In this document: positions 11,029-21,078 of the stretch, piece by piece
How positions within the stretch are numbered: position 1 is the stretch's first letter
Layout: the number at the start of each line of letters is the position of its first letter
Assembly: GCA_003135415.1 (NCBI GenBank)
Contig: PLBP01000032.1
Span: 1-64,000 of the forward strand
Source of the DNA: Hyphomicrobiales bacterium
GTDB lineage: Bacteria; Pseudomonadota; Alphaproteobacteria; Rhizobiales; Xanthobacteraceae
Reading direction: 5' to 3'
Length of the DNA stretch: 64,000 nucleotides
The notes under the pieces: model-generated
Databases searched by the model: none
The model's input: the letters and a program-made list of their open reading frames with translations, nothing else
What the model was told of the DNA's origin: nothing
Translations under genes and position numbers: made by a program

Positions 11029-13898
11029 TCGGCCTGCCGCTCGGATTCACCTCGCCCTTCTTGCTGCCCACGCTCTTGGCCCTCCCCGTTCTGTGGTGGC
11101 TCTTGCGTCTGGTGCCGCCGCGGCCGCGGCGCATCACATTCCCGCCCACGCGGATTCTGTTCGATATCGAGCCCAAGGAAGAAACGTCCGCGCGCACGCC
11201 GTGGTGGCTGACGGCGCTCCGGCTCTTGCTCGCCGCTCTCATCGTATTCGCGGCGGCGGGACCGATATGGAATCCGCCACCGGCCGGCACCCGCGCCAGC
11301 GGGCCGACGATTCTCCTGATCGATTCCGGCTGGTCCGCCGCGGCTTCGTGGCGCGAGCGGCTGCGCACCGCCGACGCGATCATCTCCCGCGCCGAGGCCG
11401 AAGGCCGTCCGCTCGCGCTGATCGCGAGCGGCGCGCCGCCGAAGGATGTTTCGCTCTTGCGCCCCGGCGAGGCGCGCGAAGCGCTCCGCCTGCTCGCGCC
11501 TTCCGCGCACACGCCCGATCGCGTCGAGATTTTGCCGCCGCTCGGCCGCTTGTTGCAGCTCAATCCGGAAGCATCGGTCATTTGGCTCACCGACGGCGTC
11601 GATCTCGGCGACGGGTCGGCCTTCACCGAAAAGCTCGGCGAACTCGCACGCGATCGATTAACGATCGTCAATGGCGGCGTGCAGGGCGGGCACGCGCTCG
11701 CCGACGCCGACAACGCCGCCGGCGGGCTCACGGTCAAGGTCTTGCGCGCGGACGATAGCTCCCCCGCGCAAGGCATCGCCCGCGCCCGCGACCTCCGCGG
11801 GCTTGCGCTCGGCGACGCGCTCTTCGCGTTTCAGGCGGGCGAGCGCGAAACCGAAGCGCGTTTCGATCTTCCGGTCGAGATCCGAAACGACATCGCGCGC
11901 ATCGAAATCGCGGGCGAGCGCGCGTCCGGCGCGGTTCAACTTCTCGACAAGCGCTGGCGACGCCGCACGGTCGGCGTCGTTTCGGGCGCGACCGCCGACA
12001 CGAGCCAACCGCTTCTTGCCGCGACCTTTTATCTCTCGCGCGCGCTCGGGCCCTTTGCCGACGTGCGTCTCGCCGAGGGTGCCGCGCCCGCCGAAGCGAT
12101 CACCCGCTTCCTCGATCAACGGCTGCCGGCGCTGATCCTTTCCGATGTCGGCACCATCGCACCCGCGGCGCGTGAGCGGCTGGTGCGCTGGATCGAGGAA
12201 GGCGGCCTGTTGGTCCGTTTCGCCGGACCGCGGCTAGCCGCGGCTGACGACGATCTCGTTCCGGTGCAATTGCGCCGCGGCGGACGCGTTCTCGGCGGAA
12301 GTCTTTCCTGGGAGCAGCCGCAGAAGCTCGGCCAGTTCTCGCGCGAAAGTCCTTTCCACGATCTCGCCGTCCCAAACGATGTGACGGTGACCCGCCAAGT
12401 GCTGGCCGAGCCCGACGGCGCGCTCGCCGAGCGCACCTGGGCGACGCTCACTGACGGCACCCCGCTCGTCACCGCCGAGCGGCGCGGACGCGGTCTGCTT
12501 GTGCTCTTTCACGTATCCGCCGACGCGACGTGGTCGGACTTGCCGCTGTCGGGCACATTCGTCGAGATGTTGCGCCGGGTTGTCGCGCTATCGGGCTCGG
12601 CCGGCGGGCCCGCCGCGGAGCCCGCGCAGCCATCGGAACGCCGGCAAGCGCCGACCGTATCGCCGAGCCGGCTCCTCGACGGCTACGGCGTGTTCACCGC
12701 GCCGGGACCGACCGCGCGGCCGATCCCTGCCGATTACCAGGGGCCCGGCGTGTTCGATCATCCGCCCGGATTCTACGGCCCGCCGGAGGGCCTCGTCGCC
12801 GTGAACACGCTCGCGCCACGCAACCGGCTCACCCCGCTCGACCTTTCAGCAATCGGCGCGCGCATCGAGCCCTATCGCCAGGGCGAGCCAGTCGATTTGC
12901 GCGCGGCCGCCCTGATCGCCGTGCTGACGCTGCTCGCCGCCGACGCCCTGATCGTCTTCGCGCTCGCGGGCGGATGGACGCGGCTGAATTGGCGCCGCGC
13001 GGCAACCGTGCTCGCTTTCGCAATTGTATTCGGAGCGCCCGCCGCCGATCGAGCTTGGGCGCAAAGCGCGCCGCCGTCGCCGCCGAAGGCGACGCAACAA
13101 CAACAGCCCAAAGCGGCGCCGACGACGCAACAAAAACCGGTCGACGACTTCGCCCTCCGCGCCACCACGCAGACGCGCCTTGCCTACGTCGTCTCCGGCG
13201 ACAAGGAAATCGACGCCGTGAGCCGCGCCGGTCTCGAAGGACTTTCGCTGTTTCTCTCCCAGCGCACCGCGCTTGAGCCCGGCGATCCGATCGGCGTCGA
13301 TATCGCGAAGGATGAACTCGCCTTCTTCCCGATGCTGTATTGGCCGATCGCGCCGGACGCCGCGAAGCCCGAGGCGGCGACGCTCGCGCGCATCGACGCC
13401 TACATGAAACAGGGCGGCACCATCGTGTTCGACACCCGCGACGCGCTTACGGCGCTCCCCATGCGCGGCGGCGAGGTTTCACCGGCGCTCGCGAAGCTGC
13501 GGGAAATTCTATCGGCCCTCGACATCCCCGAACTCGAGCCCGTACCCGCCGATCACGTGCTGACGAAATCGTTCTACCTCCTGCGCGATTTTCCCGGCCG
13601 CTACGGCAACGGAAGGCTGTGGGTGGAGGCGTTGCCGGAACAGAGCGCGGAGAGTGAGGCGCGGCCCGCGCGCGCGGGCGACGGCGTCTCGCCGATCCTG
13701 ATTACTTCGAACGACCTCGCCGGCGCCTGGGCGCTCGGCCCTGACGGCCAGCCGCTCTTGCCGCTCACACCGGGCGAGCCGCGCCAGCGCGAATTTGCCT
13801 TCCGCGTCGGCGTCAACATCGTGATGTACGTGCTCACCGGCAACTACAAGGCCGATCAGGTGCACGTGCCGGCGCTGCTTGAGCGGCTCGGGCAGTAG
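11025..13898 (+). CDS. BatA-like N-terminal / DUF4159 domain-containing membrane protein
   Basis: N-terminal TM pair (FLLPTLLALPVLWWLLRLVPPRP) and C-terminal LAYVVSGDKEIDAVSRAGLEGLSLFLSQRTALEPGDPIGVD...GGTIVFDTRD of DUF4159. Confidence 0.9.
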   Translation: MIGLPLGFTSPFLLPTLLALPVLWWLLRLVPPRPRRITFPPTRILFDIEPKEETSARTPWWLTALRLLLAALIVFAAAGPIWNPPPAGTRASGPTILLIDSGWSAAASWRERLRTADAIISRAEAEGRPLALIASGAPPKDVSLLRPGEAREALRLLAPSAHTPDRVEILPPLGRLLQLNPEASVIWLTDGVDLGDGSAFTEKLGELARDRLTIVNGGVQGGHALADADNAAGGLTVKVLRADDSSPAQGIARARDLRGLALGDALFAFQAGERETEARFDLPVEIRNDIARIEIAGERASGAVQLLDKRWRRRTVGVVSGATADTSQPLLAATFYLSRALGPFADVRLAEGAAPAEAITRFLDQRLPALILSDVGTIAPAARERLVRWIEEGGLLVRFAGPRLAAADDDLVPVQLRRGGRVLGGSLSWEQPQKLGQFSRESPFHDLAVPNDVTVTRQVLAEPDGALAERTWATLTDGTPLVTAERRGRGLLVLFHVSADATWSDLPLSGTFVEMLRRVVALSGSAGGPAAEPAQPSERRQAPTVSPSRLLDGYGVFTAPGPTARPIPADYQGPGVFDHPPGFYGPPEGLVAVNTLAPRNRLTPLDLSAIGARIEPYRQGEPVDLRAAALIAVLTLLAADALIVFALAGGWTRLNWRRAATVLAFAIVFGAPAADRAWAQSAPPSPPKATQQQQPKAAPTTQQKPVDDFALRATTQTRLAYVVSGDKEIDAVSRAGLEGLSLFLSQRTALEPGDPIGVDIAKDELAFFPMLYWPIAPDAAKPEAATLARIDAYMKQGGTIVFDTRDALTALPMRGGEVSPALAKLREILSALDIPELEPVPADHVLTKSFYLLRDFPGRYGNGRLWVEALPEQSAESEARPARAGDGVSPILITSNDLAGAWALGPDGQPLLPLTPGEPRQREFAFRVGVNIVMYVLTGNYKADQVHVPALLERLGQ

Positions 13899-13907
13899 GG
13901 ATCAAGC

Positions 13908-15971
13908 ATGGGATACGGCTTCGCCTTCGATCCGCTGCTACCGCTGCCCGCGCTTATCGCGGCGGGGGTCATGACGCTTCTAGTCGCCGCCCTACTGATC
14001 GTTTCGCGCTCGCGCGGCTCCTATCTTCGCTCGCTTGCGCTTGCGCTCGCCCTGTTTGCGCTCGCCAATCCGTCCTTTACCCGCGAAGACCGCGAGCCGC
14101 TCTCCTCGGTCGTCGCCGTCGTCATCGACAAGAGCGCGAGCCAGCGCTTCGACGACCGCGAGAAAATAACGGAACAAGCGCGCGCAGCACTCGCGGAAAA
14201 GCTCGCGAAAATCCCGGGTCTCGAAGTGCGCATGGTCGATGCAAGCGGCAATGACAGCGAGGGCGAAGGTACGCGTCTCTTTTCGGCGCTGGGTGCCGCC
14301 CTTTCGGACGTTCCACCCGAGCGGGTGGCCGGCGCGATCCTCGTCACCGACGGCCGCGTTCACGACGTGCCCGACGCGTCGGTCCTCGGCTTCGCCGCGC
14401 CCGTGCACGCGCTGATTACCGGCCGCGAGGGCGAGCGCGATCGCCGCGTTGCGCTCACCGCGACGCCGCGTTTCGGCATCGTCGGGCAGAAGCAGACGAT
14501 CGGCTACCGCGTCGAAGACGAAGGCGCGCCGAAGGGCGCGCGCGTCCAGGTCACCGTACGCATCGATGGCGATATCGTCGCCCGCCCCGCCGTGGTCGCG
14601 GGCGAGCCAGCGCGGGTAGAGATCGAGATCGCGCATGCCGGCGCTAATATCGTCGAGATCGAGGCGGCCCCGCTCGAGGGCGAGATCACGCCCCTCAACA
14701 ACCGCGCGGCACTCACCATCGAAGGGGTGCGCGAAAAGCTGCGCGTGCTCCTGGTTTCGGGCGAGCCGCATTCGGGCGAGCGCACCTGGCGAAACTTGCT
14801 CAAATCCGACGCCAATGTCGATCTCGTTCATTTCACCATTTTGCGGCCACCGGAAAAACAGGACGGTACCCCGATCAACGAATTGTCGCTGATCGCCTTT
14901 CCCACGCGCGAGCTGTTCCAGCAGAAGATCAAGGAGTTTCAGCTCATCATCTTCGACCGCTACGCCCAGCAAGGCGTGCTGCCGATGATCTATTTCGACA
15001 ACATCGTGAATTACGTGCGCGAAGGCGGCGCGGTGCTGGTCGCCGCCGGTTCCGACTATGCCAGCCCCAATTCGATCTTCCACTCGCCGCTCGAAACGAT
15101 CCTGCCGGCGGAGCCGACCGGCAACATGACCGAAGCGGCGTTTCAGCCGCTTCTGACCGAGGCGGGCAAGCGCCATCCAGTCACCCGCTCGCTACCGGGC
15201 GGTGATTTCGACCCGCCGCATTGGAGCCACTGGTTCCGTCTGATCAACGCCCGCGCCCAAAGGGGCACGGCCGTCATGAACGGGCCGAACGACAATCCGC
15301 TTCTAGTTCTTTCGCGCTACGGCGAGGGACGCGTGGCGCTGCTCCTCTCCGATCACATCTGGCTGTGGGCGCGAGGCTTCGAGGGCGGTGGGCCGCATCT
15401 TGATTTGCTGCGGCGCCTGTCGCACTGGCTGATGAAGCAGCCGGAACTCGAGGAAGAGCGGCTGCTGTTGTCGGTGCAAGGCGGCAATCTCGCGATCGAG
15501 CGCCGCACCATGCAAGACGATGCGGTGCCGGTCTCGGTGACAACACCATCGGGCCACGTGCGTGCGATCGATCTCGCGCTCGTCGAGCCCGGCGTCTATC
15601 GCGCCACGACGCCCGCTTCCGAACTTGGCCTATGGCGCGCGAGCGATGGCACGCTCACGACGCTCGTCAATGTCGGGCCGATCAATCCGCGCGAATTCGC
15701 CGAGGTAACGAGCACGAAAGCCGTGCTGGAGCCGCTCGCCAGCGCCACCGGCGGCGGCGTCTGGCGCATCTCGGAACTCGGCGCGCCGGCGCCCCGCATC
15801 GTCGGCGTGCGCTCGGGCGAGCGTTTCGCCGGCTCCGATTGGCTCGGGCTGAAACTCCGCGACGCAAGCACGCTCCGCGGCCTCGGGTTGTTTCCGCTCT
15901 TCGCCGGATTGTCGGGGCTGCTGATCCTGCTCGCCGGCGTCGCCGCGGCCTGGGCGCGCGAAGGGCGCTGA
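13908..15971 (+). CDS. membrane protein with vWA-like and glutamine-amidotransferase-like regions, MoxR/DUF58 operon
   Basis: 687 aa; TM helices at both ends; VVAVVIDKSASQRF; co-directional with the DUF58/DUF4159 genes. Confidence 0.8.
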   Translation: MGYGFAFDPLLPLPALIAAGVMTLLVAALLIVSRSRGSYLRSLALALALFALANPSFTREDREPLSSVVAVVIDKSASQRFDDREKITEQARAALAEKLAKIPGLEVRMVDASGNDSEGEGTRLFSALGAALSDVPPERVAGAILVTDGRVHDVPDASVLGFAAPVHALITGREGERDRRVALTATPRFGIVGQKQTIGYRVEDEGAPKGARVQVTVRIDGDIVARPAVVAGEPARVEIEIAHAGANIVEIEAAPLEGEITPLNNRAALTIEGVREKLRVLLVSGEPHSGERTWRNLLKSDANVDLVHFTILRPPEKQDGTPINELSLIAFPTRELFQQKIKEFQLIIFDRYAQQGVLPMIYFDNIVNYVREGGAVLVAAGSDYASPNSIFHSPLETILPAEPTGNMTEAAFQPLLTEAGKRHPVTRSLPGGDFDPPHWSHWFRLINARAQRGTAVMNGPNDNPLLVLSRYGEGRVALLLSDHIWLWARGFEGGGPHLDLLRRLSHWLMKQPELEEERLLLSVQGGNLAIERRTMQDDAVPVSVTTPSGHVRAIDLALVEPGVYRATTPASELGLWRASDGTLTTLVNVGPINPREFAEVTSTKAVLEPLASATGGGVWRISELGAPAPRIVGVRSGERFAGSDWLGLKLRDASTLRGLGLFPLFAGLSGLLILLAGVAAAWAREGR

Positions 15972-16032
15972 CTTCCGAGACGCGTCAACCGCGCTATGAT
16001 CGGCGGATACGTCGCGAAGTTCGGAGAAATTC

Positions 16033-16986
16033 TTGACCGCAAACTCAACACACGAAGCGTGGCCGGATCTGCCTTACAGCGCCTGGAAGGACACCCGCGA
16101 CACGCTTCATCTGTGGACGCAGATCGTCGGCAAGATCAGGCTCGCGCTCACGCCGTGGCTCAATCATTCCTGGCACGTTCCGCTTTATGTCACCGCGCGC
16201 GGCCTGACGACCTCGCCGATTCCCTACGGGGAGGGTTCATTCGAGATCGAGTTCGATTTCAACCAACATTTGCTCGAGATCACGACGAGCGGCGGTGACC
16301 ACAAGCAGATTGCTTTGCAACCGCGGACCGTCGCAGAATTCTACGAAATTGCGCTGGCGGCGCTGCGCGAGGCCGGCATCCGCGTCGAGATCAATGACTT
16401 CCCGTCCGAGATTCCCGGAGCGATTCCATTCAGCACTGACCGCACGCATGCCGCCTACGACGCCGAATATGCAGAGCGCTTCTGGCGCGTTCTCATCCAA
16501 GCCGATCGCGTGTTCAAACAGTTCCGCACCGGCTTCATCGGCAAAAGCAGCCCCGTTCACTTTTTCTGGGGAAGTTTCGATCTCGCCGTCACGCGCTTTT
16601 CCGGCCGCCGGGCGCCGCCGCATCCGGGCGGCGTTCCCGGCTTGCCGGATACCGTCATGCGCGATGCCTATTCCCACGAGGTGAGCAGTGCGGGATTCTG
16701 GCCGGGCGGCGGCGGAGTCGATTACGCGGCGTTCTATTCCTATGCCTATCCGGAACCGAACGGCTTCAGAACGTCTGTCGTCGAACCGGCAGAAGCCTTT
16801 TTTAGCGAGGCACTCGGCGAGTTTCTCCTACCCTACGATGTGGTGCGGACCGCGTCCGATCCCGACGCGATGCTCCTCGCTTTTCTGCAAAGCACCTATG
16901 AGGCGGCAGCGCGCGACGGAAAATGGGATCGCGCTGCGCTCGAATGCGCGCCCGGAATTCCCGGTGTTCCCAAACCAACTCGTTGA
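16033..16986 (+). CDS. DUF5996 family protein
   Basis: WPDLPYSAWKDTRDTLHLWTQIVGKIRLALTPWLNHSWHVPLYVTARGLTTSPIPY. Confidence 0.9.
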   Translation: MTANSTHEAWPDLPYSAWKDTRDTLHLWTQIVGKIRLALTPWLNHSWHVPLYVTARGLTTSPIPYGEGSFEIEFDFNQHLLEITTSGGDHKQIALQPRTVAEFYEIALAALREAGIRVEINDFPSEIPGAIPFSTDRTHAAYDAEYAERFWRVLIQADRVFKQFRTGFIGKSSPVHFFWGSFDLAVTRFSGRRAPPHPGGVPGLPDTVMRDAYSHEVSSAGFWPGGGGVDYAAFYSYAYPEPNGFRTSVVEPAEAFFSEALGEFLLPYDVVRTASDPDAMLLAFLQSTYEAAARDGKWDRAALECAPGIPGVPKPTR

Positions 16987-17026
16987 AGCTTATCGTGGCT
17001 GCGAACTTATAAGTCCGCGTTTTCGC

Positions 17027-17587
17027 TCAAAGTGGTTTCGCCCGCTCGGGCCGAAGCGGCCCGGATACGTTCGCGAACGCCCCGTCGGCAAGCTCGGCCA
17101 CCAGCACCCGTTCGGGATCGACCGGCCCCGGTAGCTTGACCAGCCCGCGCGGAACTTTCTTGAAGCCCATGCGCCCGTAATAGGGCTCGTCGCCGACGAG
17201 GAGCACGAGCCGCGCCCCCGCCTTGCGCGCAGCGGCGAGCGAAGCCTCGATCAAGGCGGCACCAATGCCGTGCTCGCGAAAGGGCGGCTCGACCGTGAGC
17301 GGCCCGAGCAATAGCGCCGGCGCCTCGCCGATGCGGACGGGCGTGAGCCGCACCGAGCCCACGAGCAAGGTGCCGATTCTCGCCGTGAAGGAAAGTTCGC
17401 GCCGGTGCTGGGCTATCTCGCGCAGGCGGTAGGCCGTGCGCGCGAAACGGCCGGGACCGAAGGTGCGCTCGTAGAGCTTCTCGATCGCCGGATCGTCCTC
17501 GGCCTGTTCGGGCAGAATGGTGAGGGAAAGATCGGACAAGGAAAGCTCCGAGAGAGCCTCGGCGGCGAGGCGCGCGCCGCATATCAT
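17027..17587 (-). CDS. GNAT family N-acetyltransferase
   Basis: LLGPLTVEPPFREHGIGAALIEASLAAARKAGARLVLLVGDEPYYGRMGFKKV. Confidence 0.85.
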   Translation of the reverse strand: MICGARLAAEALSELSLSDLSLTILPEQAEDDPAIEKLYERTFGPGRFARTAYRLREIAQHRRELSFTARIGTLLVGSVRLTPVRIGEAPALLLGPLTVEPPFREHGIGAALIEASLAAARKAGARLVLLVGDEPYYGRMGFKKVPRGLVKLPGPVDPERVLVAELADGAFANVSGPLRPERAKPL

Positions 17588-17695
17588 GACGGGGCTTCCG
17601 AATCCACCGCCGCCCTCGCGCATAGCCGCTTTGCACCGCTTCCGCTCGCTAAAGCGCTCCCTACATGACAAAGGTCGCGGCAAAGGAATGGAACG

Positions 17696-18715
17696 ATGGG
17701 CCTTCTGATCGACGGCGTCTGGCGGGACCAAGGGTTCGACACCAAGTCGACCGGCGGCCGCTTCGTCCGCAAGGATTCGCACTTTCGCAACTGGGTGACG
17801 GCGGACGGCGCTCCCGGCCCGAGCGGCGAAGGCGGTTTTCTGGCCACGCCCGGCCGCTATCATCTCTACGTCTCGCTCGCCTGTCCCTGGGCGCACCGCA
17901 GCTTGATCTTCCGCAAGCTGAAGAAGCTGGAGGACATCGTCTCGCATTCGATCGTCGATCCGCTGATGGGCGACGAAGGCTGGGTGTTCTCAAACTTTCC
18001 CGGCGCGATCCCCGACACGGTCAACGCCAAACAGCGTCTTTACGAAATCTATCTCCTCGCGGAGCCGCGCTACAGCGGCCGCGTCACCGTGCCGGTGCTA
18101 TGGGACAAGGAAAAGAAAACCATCGTCAATAACGAATCGTCGGAAATCATTCGCATGTTCAATTCCGCCTTCGACAAGTTCACCGGCGCGCGCGAGGATT
18201 ATTATCCACGGGAATTGCGCGGCGAGATCGATGCGATCAACGATCTCGTCTACAAGCAGATCAATAACGGCGTCTATCGCGCGGGCTTCGCGACGACGCA
18301 GGAAGCCTATGAAGAAGCGTTCCGCGATTTGTTCGCGGCTCTCGATGAAATCGAGCGGAGACTATCGCGCCAACGTTATCTCGCGGGCGGCCGCCTGACC
18401 GAAGCCGATTGGCGGCTTTTCACCACGCTCGTGCGCTTCGATCCGGTCTATGTCGGCCACTTCAAGTGCAATCTGAGCCGGATCGCCGACTATCCGAACC
18501 TGTCGAATTATCTGCGCGAACTCTATCAGATACCCGGTGTCGCCGAGACGGTGAACTTCGAGCACATCAAGCGGCACTATTATATGAGCCACCCGCAGAT
18601 CAATCCGACGCGGATCGTACCGCTCGGGCCCGAGATCAAGCTCGACGCGCCTCACGACCGCGTCCGCTTCGCAGCACAGTCCTCACCAGGACGTGCTGAC
18701 CGGCGCGCCGTATAA
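17696..18715 (+). CDS. glutathionyl-hydroquinone reductase-like glutathione S-transferase
   Basis: FRNWVTADG...YHLYVSLACPWAHRSLIFRKLKKLE; RYLAGGRLTEADWRLFTTLVRFDPVYVGHFKCN. Confidence 0.92.
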   Translation: MGLLIDGVWRDQGFDTKSTGGRFVRKDSHFRNWVTADGAPGPSGEGGFLATPGRYHLYVSLACPWAHRSLIFRKLKKLEDIVSHSIVDPLMGDEGWVFSNFPGAIPDTVNAKQRLYEIYLLAEPRYSGRVTVPVLWDKEKKTIVNNESSEIIRMFNSAFDKFTGAREDYYPRELRGEIDAINDLVYKQINNGVYRAGFATTQEAYEEAFRDLFAALDEIERRLSRQRYLAGGRLTEADWRLFTTLVRFDPVYVGHFKCNLSRIADYPNLSNYLRELYQIPGVAETVNFEHIKRHYYMSHPQINPTRIVPLGPEIKLDAPHDRVRFAAQSSPGRADRRAV

Positions 18716-19132
18716 AATCTCTTCAAGCCTTCGCCGCGTGCTCTCGCTCGTCCCCTTGGGAAGCTTATTCAAGGGGAAAAAGCCCGCTTCGGCAATTTCC
18801 CAGCTCGGAGCGGGCGGCGACGGCCACTCGAACTCCCGCACCACAAACACCGCCACGTGATCGCGCGACGAGGCGTGGACGTTATGGAAGACGCCGTGCA
18901 GCGGCGGCGCGCCGATGACGCGGAGATTGCCTTCCTCCATCAATTCGCGCGCGAGCGCCTCCGACAGGCTCTCGCCGGGATCGACCCCGCCGCCGGGAAA
19001 ATGCCAGCCGGGCGTATAGCCGTGGCGGACCAGAAACACCTTGCCGTCTTCATCCAGCACTACACCGCGCACGCCCAACGTCATGCCGCGCGCGAAACGC
19101 CAGTAGAAATGCAGAATCCTGCGGATCATCAT
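18683..19132 (-). CDS. NUDIX domain-containing protein
   Basis: WHFPGGGVDPGESLSEALARELMEEGNL NUDIX box. Confidence 0.88.
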   Translation of the reverse strand: MMIRRILHFYWRFARGMTLGVRGVVLDEDGKVFLVRHGYTPGWHFPGGGVDPGESLSEALARELMEEGNLRVIGAPPLHGVFHNVHASSRDHVAVFVVREFEWPSPPAPSWEIAEAGFFPLNKLPKGTSESTRRRLEEILYGAPVSTSW

Positions 19133-19232
19133 GCTTCCTTCGATTCGCCGCCCGATCCTATCGGCTTTCGCGTTTCCGCGTTATGAACGCTACGTTTCGT
19201 ACGCCAGCCAAAAGCTCCGAGAGAAACCAGCC

Positions 19233-20189
19233 ATGAAACGTTTCGCCGACCTCACCGAGCAGGAAATCCTCGCGCTTGCGATCTCCAACGAGGAGGAGGA
19301 TAGCCGCATCTATCACGGCTTCGCCAACGGGCTCCGCAAGCAATATCCCGCCTCCGCCAAGGTGTTCGAGGAAATGGCGGAAGAAGAAATCCGCCATCGC
19401 GGCATGTTGTTCGACCTCTATCGCGAGAAGTTCGGCGAGTATCTGCCGCTCGTCCGCCGCCAGGACGTGAAGGGCTTCGTGCGCCACAAGTCGTTGTGGC
19501 TTATGCATCCGCTCGGCCTCGACGAGGTGCGCAAATACGCGGCCAACATGGAATACGAGGCCGCGAATTTCTATCGTCAGGCGGCGAAATCTGCCCGCGA
19601 CGCCTCGGTACGCGAACTGCTCGACCGGCTCGCCGAGATTGAGGACCAGCACGAGGATCTCGCCGAGAAGCTGAGCGAGGAAATTCTCACCCAGGATGCG
19701 CGCGGTAAGGAGGAAACGGCCGCGAAGCGCATGTTCATGCTGCAATACGTGCAACCGGGGCTCGCGGGCCTGATGGACGGCTCGGTCTCGACGCTGGCAC
19801 CTCTCTTCGCCGCCGCCTTCGCCACCCACAACACCTGGCAGACCTTTCTCGTCGGCATGGCGGCCTCGCTCGGCGCCGGAATTTCCATGGCGTTCGCCGA
19901 AGCGCTCTCCGACGACGGCTCGCTCACCGGCCGTGGCGCGCCGGTGATCCGCGGCGCGGTCTGCGGCGGCATGACCGCGATCGGCGGCCTCGGCCACACG
20001 CTGCCCTATCTCATTCCCGATTTCTGGACCGCGACGAGTGTTTCCTTCGTCGTGGTCGCGATCGAACTCGCGGTGATCTCCTGGATCCGCTGGCGCTATA
20101 TGGATACGACACTGCTCGCGGCCGCTTTTCAGGTGATGGTGGGCGGCGCGCTGGTCTTCATCGTGGGCATCCTGATCGGAAGCTCGTGA
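19233..20189 (+). CDS. mbfA: membrane-bound ferritin (erythrin-VIT1 fusion), MbfA-like iron exporter
   Basis: N-terminal ferritin-like repeats (EEEDSRIYHGFA, EMAEEEIRHRGML, EYEAANFYRQ, EDQHEDLAEKL) followed by a VIT1-like membrane domain. Confidence 0.85.
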   Translation: MKRFADLTEQEILALAISNEEEDSRIYHGFANGLRKQYPASAKVFEEMAEEEIRHRGMLFDLYREKFGEYLPLVRRQDVKGFVRHKSLWLMHPLGLDEVRKYAANMEYEAANFYRQAAKSARDASVRELLDRLAEIEDQHEDLAEKLSEEILTQDARGKEETAAKRMFMLQYVQPGLAGLMDGSVSTLAPLFAAAFATHNTWQTFLVGMAASLGAGISMAFAEALSDDGSLTGRGAPVIRGAVCGGMTAIGGLGHTLPYLIPDFWTATSVSFVVVAIELAVISWIRWRYMDTTLLAAAFQVMVGGALVFIVGILIGSS

Positions 20190-21073
20190 GCGTGTTCGTC
20201 CTCGCGCATCTTTCCGATCCGCACATCCCGCCGTTGGCGGAGCCCCGCCCGGCCGAACTCATCGGCAAGCGGATCACTGGCTATCTCAACTGGAAGCTTC
20301 GCCGCGGCGCCCACCACCGGCGCGACATACTCGACCGTCTTGCCGCCGACCTTCTGGCGCAGGCGCCCGATCATGTCGCCGTCACCGGCGATCTCGCCAA
20401 TCTCTCGCTCCCCGTCGAATTCGACGACGGCCGCGCGTTTCTCGCCCGTCTCGGCGACGGGAAACGAGTGAGCGTTATTCCGGGCAATCACGACGCCTAT
20501 GTGCGCGCGACCAACGGGACGTATCTAGGCGCCTGGCGCGAATATCTCGCCGGCGATGCCGCTCAAACCGCGCCTTTCCCTTATTTGCGCCGGCGCGGAC
20601 CCGTCGCGCTAATCGGACTTTCGAGCGCGGTGCCGACGCTGCCGTTCTTTGCCTCCGGCCGTCTCGGTTCCGATCAGCTCGATCGTCTTGCCATCGTACT
20701 CGCGCGCCTGCAGGAGGAGCGGTGCTTCCGCGTGATCCTCATTCACCATGCGCCGGCGGGCCCGCGTTCGTGGTTGAAGCGCTTGGAAGATGCCCCAGGA
20801 TTTCGCGACACCGTCGCGCTCTATGGCGCCGACCTCGTTCTATCGGGGCACGATCATATCGCCGCCGTGAATGAAATCGCGGGATTCGAGCGACCGATCC
20901 CGGTGGTGCAAGTGCCTTCCGCCTCTGCAGCGCCCGGCGATCCGCGCGGCGGCGCTGCCTATAATCTCTACCGGATCGAGGGCGCGCCCGGCTTTTGGTC
21001 GTGCGAAATGGAAAGCCGCGGCTTCTCGCCGGACGGCAAGATCGTTTCGCTCCGAAAAAAGAAACTCATGTGA
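20186..21073 (+). CDS. metallophosphoesterase
   Basis: LAHLSDPHIPP, VAVTGDLANLS, IPGNHDAYV, LIHHAP, SGHDHI motifs. Confidence 0.9.
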   Translation: MSVFVLAHLSDPHIPPLAEPRPAELIGKRITGYLNWKLRRGAHHRRDILDRLAADLLAQAPDHVAVTGDLANLSLPVEFDDGRAFLARLGDGKRVSVIPGNHDAYVRATNGTYLGAWREYLAGDAAQTAPFPYLRRRGPVALIGLSSAVPTLPFFASGRLGSDQLDRLAIVLARLQEERCFRVILIHHAPAGPRSWLKRLEDAPGFRDTVALYGADLVLSGHDHIAAVNEIAGFERPIPVVQVPSASAAPGDPRGGAAYNLYRIEGAPGFWSCEMESRGFSPDGKIVSLRKKKLM

Positions 21074-21078
21074 AGCGC

